Assembly: GCA_016342355.1 (NCBI GenBank)
Contig: JAEINP010000029.1
Location: 1 to 63,016 of the forward strand
Length of the DNA: 63,016 bases
Reading direction: 5' to 3'
Source of the DNA: Desulfatibacillum sp.
Lineage (GTDB): Bacteria > Desulfobacterota > Desulfobacteria > Desulfobacterales > Desulfatibacillaceae
Shown piece after piece: positions 1 through 8,075 of this stretch. The stretch's first letter is position 1; each line of letters opens with the position of its first letter. The notes under the pieces are model-generated. The model was given only the letters and a program-made list of their open reading frames with translations, ran no database searches and had not been told where the DNA came from. The position numbers and the translations under genes are program-made.

Positions 1-1562
1 AAAAACTGTTGATAATCATCGGATTCAATACCATGGCCATTGATATCGATGAAATGGGAATTGAGAGCAGTATTGATTTCGCTGTTCTGATCGGCAAAAT
101 CTCCGATATATACCGAAGGTGCTTTCGCACCAATTTTTCGTTTGTTCAGATGGTCACTTACCAATGTTATATTCATCAAACTGTTACTATCAAGGACGGT
201 TTTTCCTTTGAGATATGCTTTCGGGAAAAAATGGTGATAATTTTTACTGTTAGCCACCTTAAGCCAAGAGTTATCTAAAATCACTTTTCCATTGTCCCGA
301 AAATCTTTAGGTTCCTGATATGCCAACAAGCATAAAATGGCCTTGCAAAAACTATTGCCTGCGCTGAAATTGGTGTCTATAAGAGACTGTGGTGAGTCGA
401 GATAAATTTTAATATCGCTGTATTCAGGGCGCTCACCTGAAAGAATCTTGTCTATCCGTTTAATATCCTGGGCTAAGTTGGATTCCGCAGAGCTTGAATA
501 ACGGAACGAAAGAGACATTCGCCAGAAGAATTCTTCCAGATATTTTCGTTGTCCCGCTTCTGGTTTATCTTGTTTGTAATAAAAAAAGTAGGCAAAAGGA
601 ACCAGAAGAGAGTCATAAGGTAACAGGTGTGATACCGGAATACGGTAGGTAGTTCTGAAGTAATCGATACCATCTTTTAAAGCAGATACAACTTTGCCCC
701 ATGTGTCAATAATTTTCTGTTTATCGAGACTTAGGATTGTTTTACGTTTACACTCTTTTGTGCGGCTTAAAACAAGCGACAAAAGACTAAGAACAACAGT
801 ACTGGAAATGCTTTCATATTTAATTTCCTTGAGTTCTTTGACAAATTTCATCCACTTTTCCTGCATGTCAAAATGCTGATTTTCGTCATATGTTTTTGCC
901 GAAATAATTTCAAACAAGGTTAGAGTCTGGCCACCAGTGTTAATACGTGTAAAAACTTCTATGGCGGATTCGATATCTTCTTTGCGAAGCAGTACTGTTG
1001 AAAAATCGTAAGTGTCAAAGGCACGCGAATAAGCATGTATCTGTTTGAACTGCTCATTACTAAAACGCCCTTGAATGATGGTCATGCGGTCCATAAAGTT
1101 CAAAACATCAGATAAAGAAAGGTAATTTACACCGGTTGGCTCAGGGGTAATCACCTGTTTGTCATTCTCGTCGATATCCACATCAAGGTTGACATAAATA
1201 TTGTTGTAATCGGTGATTTTCTTTTCGCCGACTTTTTGGATTTGTGCGCCCAGATAGGCTGCAAAAAGCGAGGTGATGCGTTGCTGTCCATCAAGCACAT
1301 ACTGCACTTTATTTCCGTCCGGTGTGGGCGGTATATTGAGATTGCCTACATTTTTTATGTCATTTATACGCTCATCAGTTTGCCATAAGATGAAGGTACC
1401 GATAGGATAGCCTTTTAAAATGCTGTCGAGCAATTTAGCCGTTTTATCAATGCTCCAAACAAAATCCCGTTGAAATTTTGGGATTTTGATAATTCCCTTT
1501 TGGATTTCTGAGATAAGGTCAGAATATTTTTTAGAGTCGGGTTTGGGTTGTTCAAAGTTCAT
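1..1562 (-). CDS. DUF262/GmrSD-like protein, 3' end cut by window edge
   Basis: Reading the minus strand from the ATG at 1562 gives 520 uninterrupted codons that run off the left edge, so the C-terminus is missing. The N-terminal half has the DUF262 (GmrSD N-terminal, ParB-like) signature DGQQR at residues 91-95, followed by an INTGGQTL segment. The C-terminal half has an HNH-like stretch beginning HHFFPKAYL at residue 443, followed by an asparagine-rich segment, as in DUF1524. Proteins of this family include type IV restriction enzymes that use NTP to cleave modified DNA, so a defence role is likely but inferred. The gene is visibly more AT-rich than its neighbours, which suggests horizontal acquisition. 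Its start overlaps a short upstream ORF. Confidence 0.85.
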   Translation of the reverse strand, partial: MNFEQPKPDSKKYSDLISEIQKGIIKIPKFQRDFVWSIDKTAKLLDSILKGYPIGTFILWQTDERINDIKNVGNLNIPPTPDGNKVQYVLDGQQRITSLFAAYLGAQIQKVGEKKITDYNNIYVNLDVDIDENDKQVITPEPTGVNYLSLSDVLNFMDRMTIIQGRFSNEQFKQIHAYSRAFDTYDFSTVLLRKEDIESAIEVFTRINTGGQTLTLFEIISAKTYDENQHFDMQEKWMKFVKELKEIKYESISSTVVLSLLSLVLSRTKECKRKTILSLDKQKIIDTWGKVVSALKDGIDYFRTTYRIPVSHLLPYDSLLVPFAYFFYYKQDKPEAGQRKYLEEFFWRMSLSFRYSSSAESNLAQDIKRIDKILSGERPEYSDIKIYLDSPQSLIDTNFSAGNSFCKAILCLLAYQEPKDFRDNGKVILDNSWLKVANSKNYHHFFPKAYLKGKTVLDSNSLMNITLVSDHLNKRKIGAKAPSVYIGDFADQNSEINTALNSHFIDINGHGIESDDYQQF

Positions 1563-1689
1563 TTATTATTTCCCTTAGTTCCTTTAGAAAGATAACAATG
1601 GTTATACAGTCTGTATGTGCCAAATTGCAGGCCACCACCAAACTGTGGACCACGTACCCTCCTTTTGCCTGAATCATGGGGCGAAAGCC

Positions 1690-1812
1690 CTAAAAAAGAT
1701 TATCGTCCTCCGGCAAAAGGCACAACATCTTGTGCCCCGCCAAAACGGCCCACGTTGAGGAAAGTATGCCAATAGCCGTAACCCACCCTCCGGCCCAGAC
1801 CATCGAAAGCAT
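1690..1812 (-). CDS. possible 40-residue small membrane protein
   Basis: An ATG at 1812 is preceded by a strong AAGGAG ribosome-binding site at a 6-nt gap and opens a 40-codon ORF. Residues 1-30 are rich in Trp, Ala, Val and Gly and could form one membrane helix; the tail is PEDDNLF. The frame stops at a TAG (1690-1692) but stays open behind it. An in-frame ATG at 1677 continues to a TGA at 1552-1554, ending in a helical segment (FLKELREIINEL) that overlaps the start of the DUF262 gene. It may be one broken 87-codon gene, two tiny coupled genes, or chance. There is no recognised family, and the main support is the ribosome-binding site. Confidence 0.3.
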   Translation of the reverse strand: MLSMVWAGGWVTAIGILSSTWAVLAGHKMLCLLPEDDNLF

Positions 1813-1926
1813 TTTGAACTCCTTACTTACCATAGACCTAAGGCGTGGGCAATCACGTTAAAAACAGAGGTTCTTCGCCTTAAAGTGTGGAGCGCTGGAA
1901 TGCGCCTTAGAATTCCTAAAGCGCCC

Positions 1927-3117
1927 TTATTTGCGAAACATGGACATGACTCGGGAAGCCAGGTTGCCCGACCCATTGGGACGGGGCAGAATTTTTCCCT
2001 TGGGACGTTGGAACGCACGGGTTTTTCTGTCCCAGTCGACTTGTGCAAAAAGATCCAGGTAGGCGTCAGTGACTTTTTCCGTGGAAAACCGGCTGTCCCG
2101 GATGGTCTCCCGGGCCTTTTCCCCCAATCTGGTGCGCAGCTCCGGGTCGTGAGCCAGGAATTCCAGGCGTTGCGCATAGGTTTCCATGTCTCCCACCTTT
2201 ACCCGGAATCCGTTCACCCCGTCCTCCACCAATTCGGGAATGCCGCTGGGTATGTCGGCCACCACGGGCACGCACCCTGCTGCCATGGCTTCCAACAGGG
2301 ACACGGGGGTTCCTTCGAAATCCGAGGTAAGGACCAGGGCGTCGTGCTCCAACAGGTGGCGCAGGACCTGGTCATTGGGCAGGGTTCCGGTCATGGAGAC
2401 CTTTCCCCGGGCGATTTGGGGTTCCAGGGCTGTTTCAAGCTCGCCAGCCTGGGGGCCTCCGCCGATTATGGTGAGGGTGAAGGGCGCGTTTTTTTCTTCC
2501 AGCTTTTTCACCAGGGGCACAAGGTCCATAACGCGCTTTTGGTGCTGGATCAGCCTGCCTGTATAAACCAGACGCAAGGGTGCGCCGGGTTTGGCCGGAC
2601 CGCGCCGAAGGTTTGTTAAGGATACGCCCGATGGAATCACATGGATGCGCCTTTTCAACGCCGGACATTTTTCCCGGACCCGGGAGGCAATGGCCTGACT
2701 GACGCAGATAACAGCGTTCCAGGAGTCTCCCAGTCTTTGGACGTGTTCGTAGTGCGCGGGATCGTCGCTATGGACCACGCCAATCACCATGACCTTGTTG
2801 GATAAGGCTGGGGTAATGCAGGAATGGTCGAAATCGTAGCCAGGCACATAGAAGCAGGGCTCCAGGCTTTCCAGATAGGCGATGAGGGCTTTTCGTCGGG
2901 CTTTGGGCGAGGCGTCAGGCATGGTCGGGAGGAAATACACGGGAAAATCCGAAGGACCGGGCATGGGCATGGGCATGGGGTCCGGCGCCTTGGGATTGGT
3001 CAGGAGCAACCGGGCCTCCTGATCCTGGTGGTTCAGGCCCCGGATGAGATTGGCCACCGCCGTATTGACTCCGCTCAGGCCGTAGGTGGGAGAACTGAAT
3101 ATAATTCGATACGCCAT
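1927..3117 (-). CDS. GT4-family glycosyltransferase
   Basis: A 396-residue GT-B glycosyltransferase. The N-terminal Rossmann half begins with a typical IIFSSPTYGLSGVNTAVANL nucleotide-sugar transferase opening. The C-terminal half has LVYTGRLIQHQKR and the GT4 donor-binding segment EGTPVSLLEAMAAG followed by SGIPELVEDGVNG (an E-x7-E type motif). There are no membrane segments, so it is probably cytosolic or membrane-associated. The start is placed at the second of two adjacent ATGs because AGGA lies 7 nt upstream; the open frame extends further upstream without support. Acceptor and sugar are unknown. It stands alone on this strand, although other glycosyltransferases lie elsewhere in the window. 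Confidence 0.88.
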   Translation of the reverse strand: MAYRIIFSSPTYGLSGVNTAVANLIRGLNHQDQEARLLLTNPKAPDPMPMPMPGPSDFPVYFLPTMPDASPKARRKALIAYLESLEPCFYVPGYDFDHSCITPALSNKVMVIGVVHSDDPAHYEHVQRLGDSWNAVICVSQAIASRVREKCPALKRRIHVIPSGVSLTNLRRGPAKPGAPLRLVYTGRLIQHQKRVMDLVPLVKKLEEKNAPFTLTIIGGGPQAGELETALEPQIARGKVSMTGTLPNDQVLRHLLEHDALVLTSDFEGTPVSLLEAMAAGCVPVVADIPSGIPELVEDGVNGFRVKVGDMETYAQRLEFLAHDPELRTRLGEKARETIRDSRFSTEKVTDAYLDLFAQVDWDRKTRAFQRPKGKILPRPNGSGNLASRVMSMFRK

Positions 3118-3183
3118 CATGCATCCTTTGTGCAAATAAGGGAAGGGAGCGGGAGTATTCCGCCCCAAAGAGCCTTTTTGCAT

Positions 3184-3764
3184 ACTTTCCCCTAAAATGA
3201 CAAGCAGAGCAAGCCCTTGATGGTAAAAAAGCGAAAAAACGGAACCATGAGAGCGGGAAAGGATGGAAAGCAGAACAGCGAAAAAGCAGGAAGGCCAGCC
3301 TCGGGCATTAGCTGCGGAAAGTCAAAACAACGGAAAAGCGGTACGTCAAAAAAACGGAACAGCCGTACGGCCAGCCTCCGGCGGCCCGCTTTTGTAAAAG
3401 CGGGGCAAAACTTTTAGAATGGAAAAGGATGGAACACGGCGCAATAGGCATCCTCAGCGTGTCCCCGTCTTCAGGCAGGGCAAGCCCTGCGGCTACAAAA
3501 GCAAGGACTGGATTCCCGACAGAAACATTCGGGAATGACAAGACAAAAAACGGGCAGGCACGGGGGCCTGCCCCTACACACACCAGGCAAATGCGGCGCC
3601 CTCGCCCTATCAAACAACAGGCAGGGCAAGCCCTGCGCTGGGCGCAGCAAGCAGCGCCCCTACGCGGCGGATTCAAAAAGGGCGGGGCAAGCCCTGCCCC
3701 TACGCAGCGTCCTTCCCGCCCCACCCGCTATTTTTTGGTCGGAGCGCGGAATCAGGAATTCAAT
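3184..3764. repeat. gene-free stretch with dispersed GC-rich repeats
   Basis: No convincing gene is seen. From about 3470 it holds short palindromic modules that recur near 36 kb. These are GGGCAAGCCC-cored hairpins (around 3477, 3622 and 3686), a GCAGCAAGCAGCGCCCC module (near 3645), and an inverted repeat TTCCCGA...TCGGGAA at 3513-3535 that resembles the widespread ATTCCCG/CGGGAAT intergenic repeat family. Short ORFs crossing these modules are translations of the repeats. The module order (GCGCCCC, CAAGGACTGG, TTCCCGA palindrome) is similar to that in the 35.6-37.0 kb gap, which points to a mosaic intergenic element. Confidence 0.75.
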
Positions 3765-3796
3765 CCGGAGAGGGAATGATGGGATTCCCTCCCCGG
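3765..3796 (-). terminator. stem-loop downstream of the SRPBCC gene
   Basis: GAGGGAAT (3770-3777) and ATTCCCTC (3784-3791) form a perfect 8-bp stem with a 6-nt loop. Outer CCGG/CCGG pairing (3765-3768 with 3793-3796) extends it. It lies just after the stop of the minus-strand SRPBCC gene. No T-run follows on either strand, so it may be an RNA-stabilising hairpin rather than an intrinsic terminator. Confidence 0.4.
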
Positions 3797-3805
3797 TGAA
3801 AATAT

Positions 3806-4267
3806 TTAGCTCAGGGCTTTAATGACGTTATCGCGGAATTTTTCCATGGATTTTTCAAATTCGCGATTGACAAAGGGTTTGATTAGGGGTTTGGCCAGGC
3901 CTGGGAGGGGCAATTCCAAGTCCATGGTGGTGGAGAAATTCACCTGGGTTTTACCGCCTTTGGAAGTGATGACGGATTTTCCCCGGCTGACGCCGTTGCC
4001 GATTCCCGGGATGGAGGTCCATTCCACGATGCCTTTATCCCGGTCAAAGGAGTAATGGGCGCCGTATTCCACCTGGATGGAGTATTTGCCCACGCCTTCC
4101 TTGGTCATGACCCAGTGGTATTTGTTATCTCCCAGGTCCTTGACGGTATCCACTTTGGGAAAGCATTCGGCGGTTTTGGGGACATCCATGAAAAAGTCAA
4201 AGGCCTTGTCTAAATCGCAAGGCAAATCAATGACTTCGCTAAGTTCCAGACTGAGTTTTAAGGCCAT
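3806..4267 (-). CDS. SRPBCC-fold (CoxG/polyketide cyclase-like) protein
   Basis: A 153-residue protein with the START/SRPBCC pattern. It opens with a strand (LSLELSEVIDLPCDLDKAFDFF), followed by the VPKTAECFPKVDTVKDLGDNK region, alternating strands, and a long C-terminal helix (KPLIKPFVNREFEKSMEKF). The fold makes a hydrophobic ligand-binding cavity; family members bind lipids, polyketides or cofactors. No catalytic residues can be assigned. The ATG at 4267 has GGAGGAAA just upstream. It is followed by a stem-loop and preceded on the same strand by a receiver protein about 90 nt upstream. Ligand and pathway are unknown. Confidence 0.8.
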   Translation of the reverse strand: MALKLSLELSEVIDLPCDLDKAFDFFMDVPKTAECFPKVDTVKDLGDNKYHWVMTKEGVGKYSIQVEYGAHYSFDRDKGIVEWTSIPGIGNGVSRGKSVITSKGGKTQVNFSTTMDLELPLPGLAKPLIKPFVNREFEKSMEKFRDNVIKALS

Positions 4268-4358
4268 GGTGTTTCCTCCTGTAGGGCTTGATGCGCCCCC
4301 TCCGTAGGTTGTGGTTAGTCATGGCCCGATCTTACATTCAATGGGTCAAAGTCTCAAG

Positions 4359-4760
4359 TTATTTTGCAGGGGCCAGGGCCTGGCGCAGGGTTTCCACCAT
4401 TTGTTTATGGTAAATGGGTTTTTGGAGATACCCGGCAAGGCCCGCCTCTCTGGCTTTATCCTCGGAAAACAGTTCGGAATACCCGGTGCACATGATAATG
4501 GGAATATCGGGCCGGATTTCCTTCATTCTCATGGAAAGCACGTCCCCGTCCATGTTGGGCATGCACATGTCCGTGAATACGGCGTTGAATGAATAGGGGG
4601 CCTCGCCAAAGATTTCCAGGGCTTCCACGCTGTCTTCCCTGGCCACCACGCTATAGCCGGAAAACTCCAGCATGCGCTTCATTACCTTGAGTACCTGGGG
4701 CTCGTCATCCACAACCAGGATGAGTTCCTTTTCTTCCATATTCTCAGTTTGGCTTTTCAT
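4359..4760 (-). CDS. stand-alone response-regulator receiver protein
   Basis: A 133-residue single REC domain. The acidic pocket Asp18-Asp19 (LVVDDEP), the phospho-acceptor Asp64 (VFTDMCMP), the switch Thr (MCTGYS) and the conserved Lys in YLQKP near residue 113 are all present. There is no output domain, so it probably acts by protein-protein interaction or as a phosphorelay intermediate, as in CheY or Spo0F. The start at 4760 is chosen because GGGGAAG precedes it by about 6 nt; an in-frame ATG lies seven codons upstream at 4781. No kinase is adjacent. The hybrid kinase at 27.5-30.0 kb has its own receiver and is not obviously its partner. Confidence 0.9.
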   Translation of the reverse strand: MKSQTENMEEKELILVVDDEPQVLKVMKRMLEFSGYSVVAREDSVEALEIFGEAPYSFNAVFTDMCMPNMDGDVLSMRMKEIRPDIPIIMCTGYSELFSEDKAREAGLAGYLQKPIYHKQMVETLRQALAPAK

Positions 4761-5034
4761 ATTTGCTTCCCCGGTTTCCATAGTGTCAGGCTGAACAGTT
4801 TGTTTTTAAGCTCCTTGTCAACGATTGGAAAACGACGGCCTTCCACCATTCCCTTTTGTGTGTAGTCGGGGTTTGGGGGAGAAAGGTGACTCTCCCGCCA
4901 AAGAAAAACAAAAGAATGTAAAAAAAACTGGCGCACATGGTTCCCCGCGGCCTGTCAGTGTGAAGGGGGGCCGCTCCTATAAAAATATAGGCGCAGAACC
5001 CCCCATGTTCGGCCATGTATGATTTTAGATGCTG

Positions 5035-6702
5035 TTAGCTTGAATACCTGTCGTGATGATCGGCTCTGATTACCTTTTTATCCGTTTTGCCCACGCTTGT
5101 CTTGGGAATTTCGTCCACAAAGAGCACATCCTCGGGCAATTGCCATTTGGCGAAAGTTTTGGCGAGGTGGTCCCGGATGTCGTCGGCCGAGACCTTGCCT
5201 TTGGCGTCGGCCCGAAGGACCACCAGGGCCAGGGGTCTTTCCTGCCATTTGGGATGGGCCACCCCCACCACGGCGGCGTCCAGGACATCGGGAAAGGAGA
5301 TGATTTCGTTTTCCATGTCCACGGAACTGATCCACTCCCCGCCGCTTTTGATCACGTCCTTCACCCGGTCGGTGATTTTAAGGTAGCCGTTTTGGTCCAT
5401 GGTTCCCACGTCGCCGCTGCACCAGAACCCGTCCGCTGTGAACTGGGCTTCGGAACCCGGGGCGTTGTGGTACTTGCCGGTGATCCATGGGCCGCGGATG
5501 AGGATTTCTCCGGGGGTTTTGCCGTCGTGGGCCACGTCCTTGTGGATGGCGTCCACCACCTTGACGTCCAGGCCGCCTACGGCGAATCCCTGTTTTTTCT
5601 TAAGCTCCCATCGTTGGTCTTCGTTCAATTCCTTTTCCAGCCAGGGCATGAGGCGGTTGATGGTCACCAGGGGGGTGGTTTCGGTGGCGCCGTAGGCATG
5701 GATGATTTCCGCGCCGGTGAGGTCCCAGAAGCCTTTCATCATGGCTACCGGGGGCTCGGTGGCGCCGGAAAGGAGGCGCACGCCTGTGAGGTCGGGTTTT
5801 TCGTCCAGGCCCCGGATGTACTCAAGCAAAGGCATGAAAATGGCCGGCGCTCCGGCGCTGATGGTCACTTTTTCATCCACAATGAGTTTGCTAAGGGTGT
5901 CCAGGGTGTCCAGGGTGTACATGCCGGAAAGGACAATGCGAGACCCCACCAGGGTGGCTGCCTGGGCCAGGCCCCAGCCCAGGGCGTGGAACATGGGCAC
6001 GATCTGGCAGCAGGTGTCCCGGACGCTCATACCCGTGTTCATGCCGATGCAGAGAGAGTGGAGGTATACGTCCCGGTGGGAGTAATAGACTCCCTTGGGT
6101 TTGCCTGTGGTGCCGGTGGTGTAGCAGGCTGCATAGGCGGAGGTTTCTTCCATGAGGGGCCATTCGCAGACCGGGTCGGCTGCGGCCAGGATTTCTTCGT
6201 AGGAATAGGTGTTTTCCAGGGTGGTCTTGACGTCGGCCATTTTCTTGCCGGGCATGGTGATGACCACCACGGCCTTGATTTGGGGGCACAGGGGAACCAC
6301 GGCGTGGGCGATGGGCAGGAGGGTTTCGTCCACAATCAGGTATTCGCACCCGCTATGTTCCACAACGTAGGCCAGGTCCTGGGGGGTCAGGCGCAGGTTG
6401 AGCAGGAGCATAACCGCGCCCATTCCCGGTACGCCAAAATAGATTTCGTAGTTTTCGTAGGTATTCCACGCCAAAACGCCAACCCTGTCTCCCACGTTTA
6501 CACCCAGTTTTTTCAGGCCATTGGCCAGACGTTGCATGCGCTCGTAGGAATCGGCGTAGGTGTACCGGAACATGCTTCCATCCAGGCGTCTGCTGGCGAT
6601 TTCCTGGGGACCGTAATTGCGGACCGAATGTTTGATGATATTGGTGACATTGAGGGGGTACTGATCCTGGCTGGTGGCGGGAAACCCTTTTATAAGATCC
6701 AT
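5035..6702 (-). CDS. AMP-forming fatty acyl-CoA ligase (AlkK/FadD-like)
   Basis: A 555-residue ANL-superfamily enzyme that would adenylate a fatty acid and transfer it to CoA. All hallmark motifs are present: P-loop YTTGTTGKPKGVYYSH, the VPMFHALGWGL substrate-pocket motif typical of medium/long-chain ligases, YGATETTP, WCSGDVGTMD, DRVKDVIKSGGEW, and the C-terminal catalytic lysine in PKTSVGKTDKK. The start at 6702 has AGGAG 9 nt upstream; the open frame continues 18 codons further without a better site. It is probably soluble or peripheral to the membrane. Chain-length preference cannot be read from sequence. A role in fatty acid or alkane catabolism would fit a sulfate reducer, but that is inference. 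Confidence 0.93.
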   Translation of the reverse strand: MDLIKGFPATSQDQYPLNVTNIIKHSVRNYGPQEIASRRLDGSMFRYTYADSYERMQRLANGLKKLGVNVGDRVGVLAWNTYENYEIYFGVPGMGAVMLLLNLRLTPQDLAYVVEHSGCEYLIVDETLLPIAHAVVPLCPQIKAVVVITMPGKKMADVKTTLENTYSYEEILAAADPVCEWPLMEETSAYAACYTTGTTGKPKGVYYSHRDVYLHSLCIGMNTGMSVRDTCCQIVPMFHALGWGLAQAATLVGSRIVLSGMYTLDTLDTLSKLIVDEKVTISAGAPAIFMPLLEYIRGLDEKPDLTGVRLLSGATEPPVAMMKGFWDLTGAEIIHAYGATETTPLVTINRLMPWLEKELNEDQRWELKKKQGFAVGGLDVKVVDAIHKDVAHDGKTPGEILIRGPWITGKYHNAPGSEAQFTADGFWCSGDVGTMDQNGYLKITDRVKDVIKSGGEWISSVDMENEIISFPDVLDAAVVGVAHPKWQERPLALVVLRADAKGKVSADDIRDHLAKTFAKWQLPEDVLFVDEIPKTSVGKTDKKVIRADHHDRYSS

Positions 6703-7193
6703 TACCGTTGCTCCTTGTATTGTAGGTTTTTTGGGGGAATAGGTTAATGGGCACAAACAATAAAACCAGTGGATTTGAAAATCAATTATAGACGGCCCGG
6801 GTTTGGGAAGTCCACAAAAAACGTTATGGTCAGGGTAAAAAGCAGGCGGGAAAGGTTAATGAATTGTATTGCAAATGATAAAGCAGGGAGGAAGGGTATC
6901 TGTTGTTACAAGAAAATATCACGATCCATGAAAAAATGACCGACCGTGGAAAGATTTTCAAAATCAGAGTGTTGGCCAGAGAGCCGGGCTGGACAGACTG
7001 GCATCCCGGGGAGAGTTCATGTCATAATACCCGGTCGATAGCCTGTGTTTGTCCTGGAAGTGAGGCATGGGGTATGGTGGAAAATCTTTATTGACTCACA
7101 AGCACATGGTTGATATGGGCATATATTAAGATTTTAGGTAGTTATAAAAGAAGCAGGGTCATAATTCCATTCAAGATACTGCCCCAATAGGCA
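6703..7193. other. 490-nt gap between divergent genes
   Basis: It contains the divergent control region of the acyl-CoA ligase (minus) and the UbiA-type gene (plus). A TTG-started 63-codon ORF at 6903-7094 has a GGAGGAAGGG sequence 6 nt upstream, but its product resembles nothing known and has no supporting neighbour, so it is left unannotated. A TTGACT box at 7090-7095 could be a -35 element, but no good -10 follows at 16-18 nt. Nothing else is recognised. Confidence 0.4.
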
Positions 7194-8060
7194 GTGCTGG
7201 ATAGTTTTCTTGGGAATGTCTATCAATTGATTAATCATTATATTAAATTTTTCAGGGTAGGGGGATGGGTCCATTTTTTGGGGCTTTATGTCCTGGGAGC
7301 GGCCTATACCGCAGGAAGACTCCCATTGACCTTTGAATCCGCGTTGGGTCTGCTTAGCTGCGTTTTTTACTTGGCCTTTACCTTTGGCTATAACAATTTT
7401 TATGACCGGCATTTGGATGAGCCGGAGAAAAATCCCTTGACGTCAGGGGATATTTCCCTTAAATCGGCCCACCTCCTGGTGTGGGGCACAGGTTTGTTGG
7501 GGTGGAGTCTTTCCTGGGGCCTTTCCCTGCATATTGGTTTCCTGTGTACCGGAATGTTTTTCTTTTCCTGGTTCTACTCCGGGCCAGTCCAGGGAAAACG
7601 AGTATTTGTCCTGGGAAGCCTGATGAACTGCCTGATTTTTATTCCTATTTTTTATGCAGGCATTTTAGTCTTTGGAAAGCCTGTCCCGGGGGGGACATTA
7701 TTATGCCTGGTCCTGGCGCCCAGTGTCCTGATTCCCCAGCTTGCCCATGAGATTCAGGATAGAGACAGTGATTTGGCTGCAGGAATCAACACGGTCGCTG
7801 TTCGCCTGGGGAAAGAAAAAACCATTGGATGCATATGGTTTCTGGCGGGCCTTCGGGCGGCCCTGGCCTGGGCCTGCATTCTACCAGGCTATTTGGCTAT
7901 GCAAGACGCTGTTTTGCTGAGCCTGATTTCCTGCAGCGAAATTGGACTGACCCATCTGTACAAAGGCAAGCCCAGCCTTGCGACTATGCGTTTGGGCTTT
8001 CGTTTTACTAATATTGCCCTGGGCGCAGGACTCCTTATTTCATGGATATTCATTAACTGA
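7194..8060 (+). CDS. UbiA-superfamily prenyltransferase
   Basis: A 288-residue integral membrane protein with about eight hydrophobic segments and both aspartate-rich motifs of the UbiA family: NNFYDRHLD (Asn67, Asn68, Asp71, Asp75) and HEIQDRDSD (Asp189, Asp191 and Asp193). These bind Mg2+ and a prenyl diphosphate, which is transferred to an aromatic or polar lipid acceptor. The start is a GTG with only a weak ribosome-binding site, so the N-terminus is uncertain. It is 15 nt upstream of a radical SAM gene and leads a short run with the two propeller proteins. The acceptor is unknown; quinone, chlorophyll-like and ether-lipid substrates all occur in the family. Confidence 0.85.
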   Translation: MLDSFLGNVYQLINHYIKFFRVGGWVHFLGLYVLGAAYTAGRLPLTFESALGLLSCVFYLAFTFGYNNFYDRHLDEPEKNPLTSGDISLKSAHLLVWGTGLLGWSLSWGLSLHIGFLCTGMFFFSWFYSGPVQGKRVFVLGSLMNCLIFIPIFYAGILVFGKPVPGGTLLCLVLAPSVLIPQLAHEIQDRDSDLAAGINTVAVRLGKEKTIGCIWFLAGLRAALAWACILPGYLAMQDAVLLSLISCSEIGLTHLYKGKPSLATMRLGFRFTNIALGAGLLISWIFIN

Positions 8061-8075
8061 ACTGGGTGAGGCATT

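Noticed and set aside
1660-1740. inverted repeats and a GAAA-loop hairpin considered as a riboswitch
   Set aside because: No known riboswitch consensus was recognised, and the sequence overlaps the candidate small ORF; left as a possibility in the finding on that ORF.
5053-6747. 564-codon plus-strand open frame opposite the acyl-CoA ligase
   Set aside because: Caused by codon bias of the real minus-strand gene; the translation is His/Gly-rich low-information sequence.
6903-7094. 63-codon TTG-started ORF
   Set aside because: It has a ribosome-binding site, but the product is unlike any known protein and has no supportive context; kept only as a remark in the gap entry.
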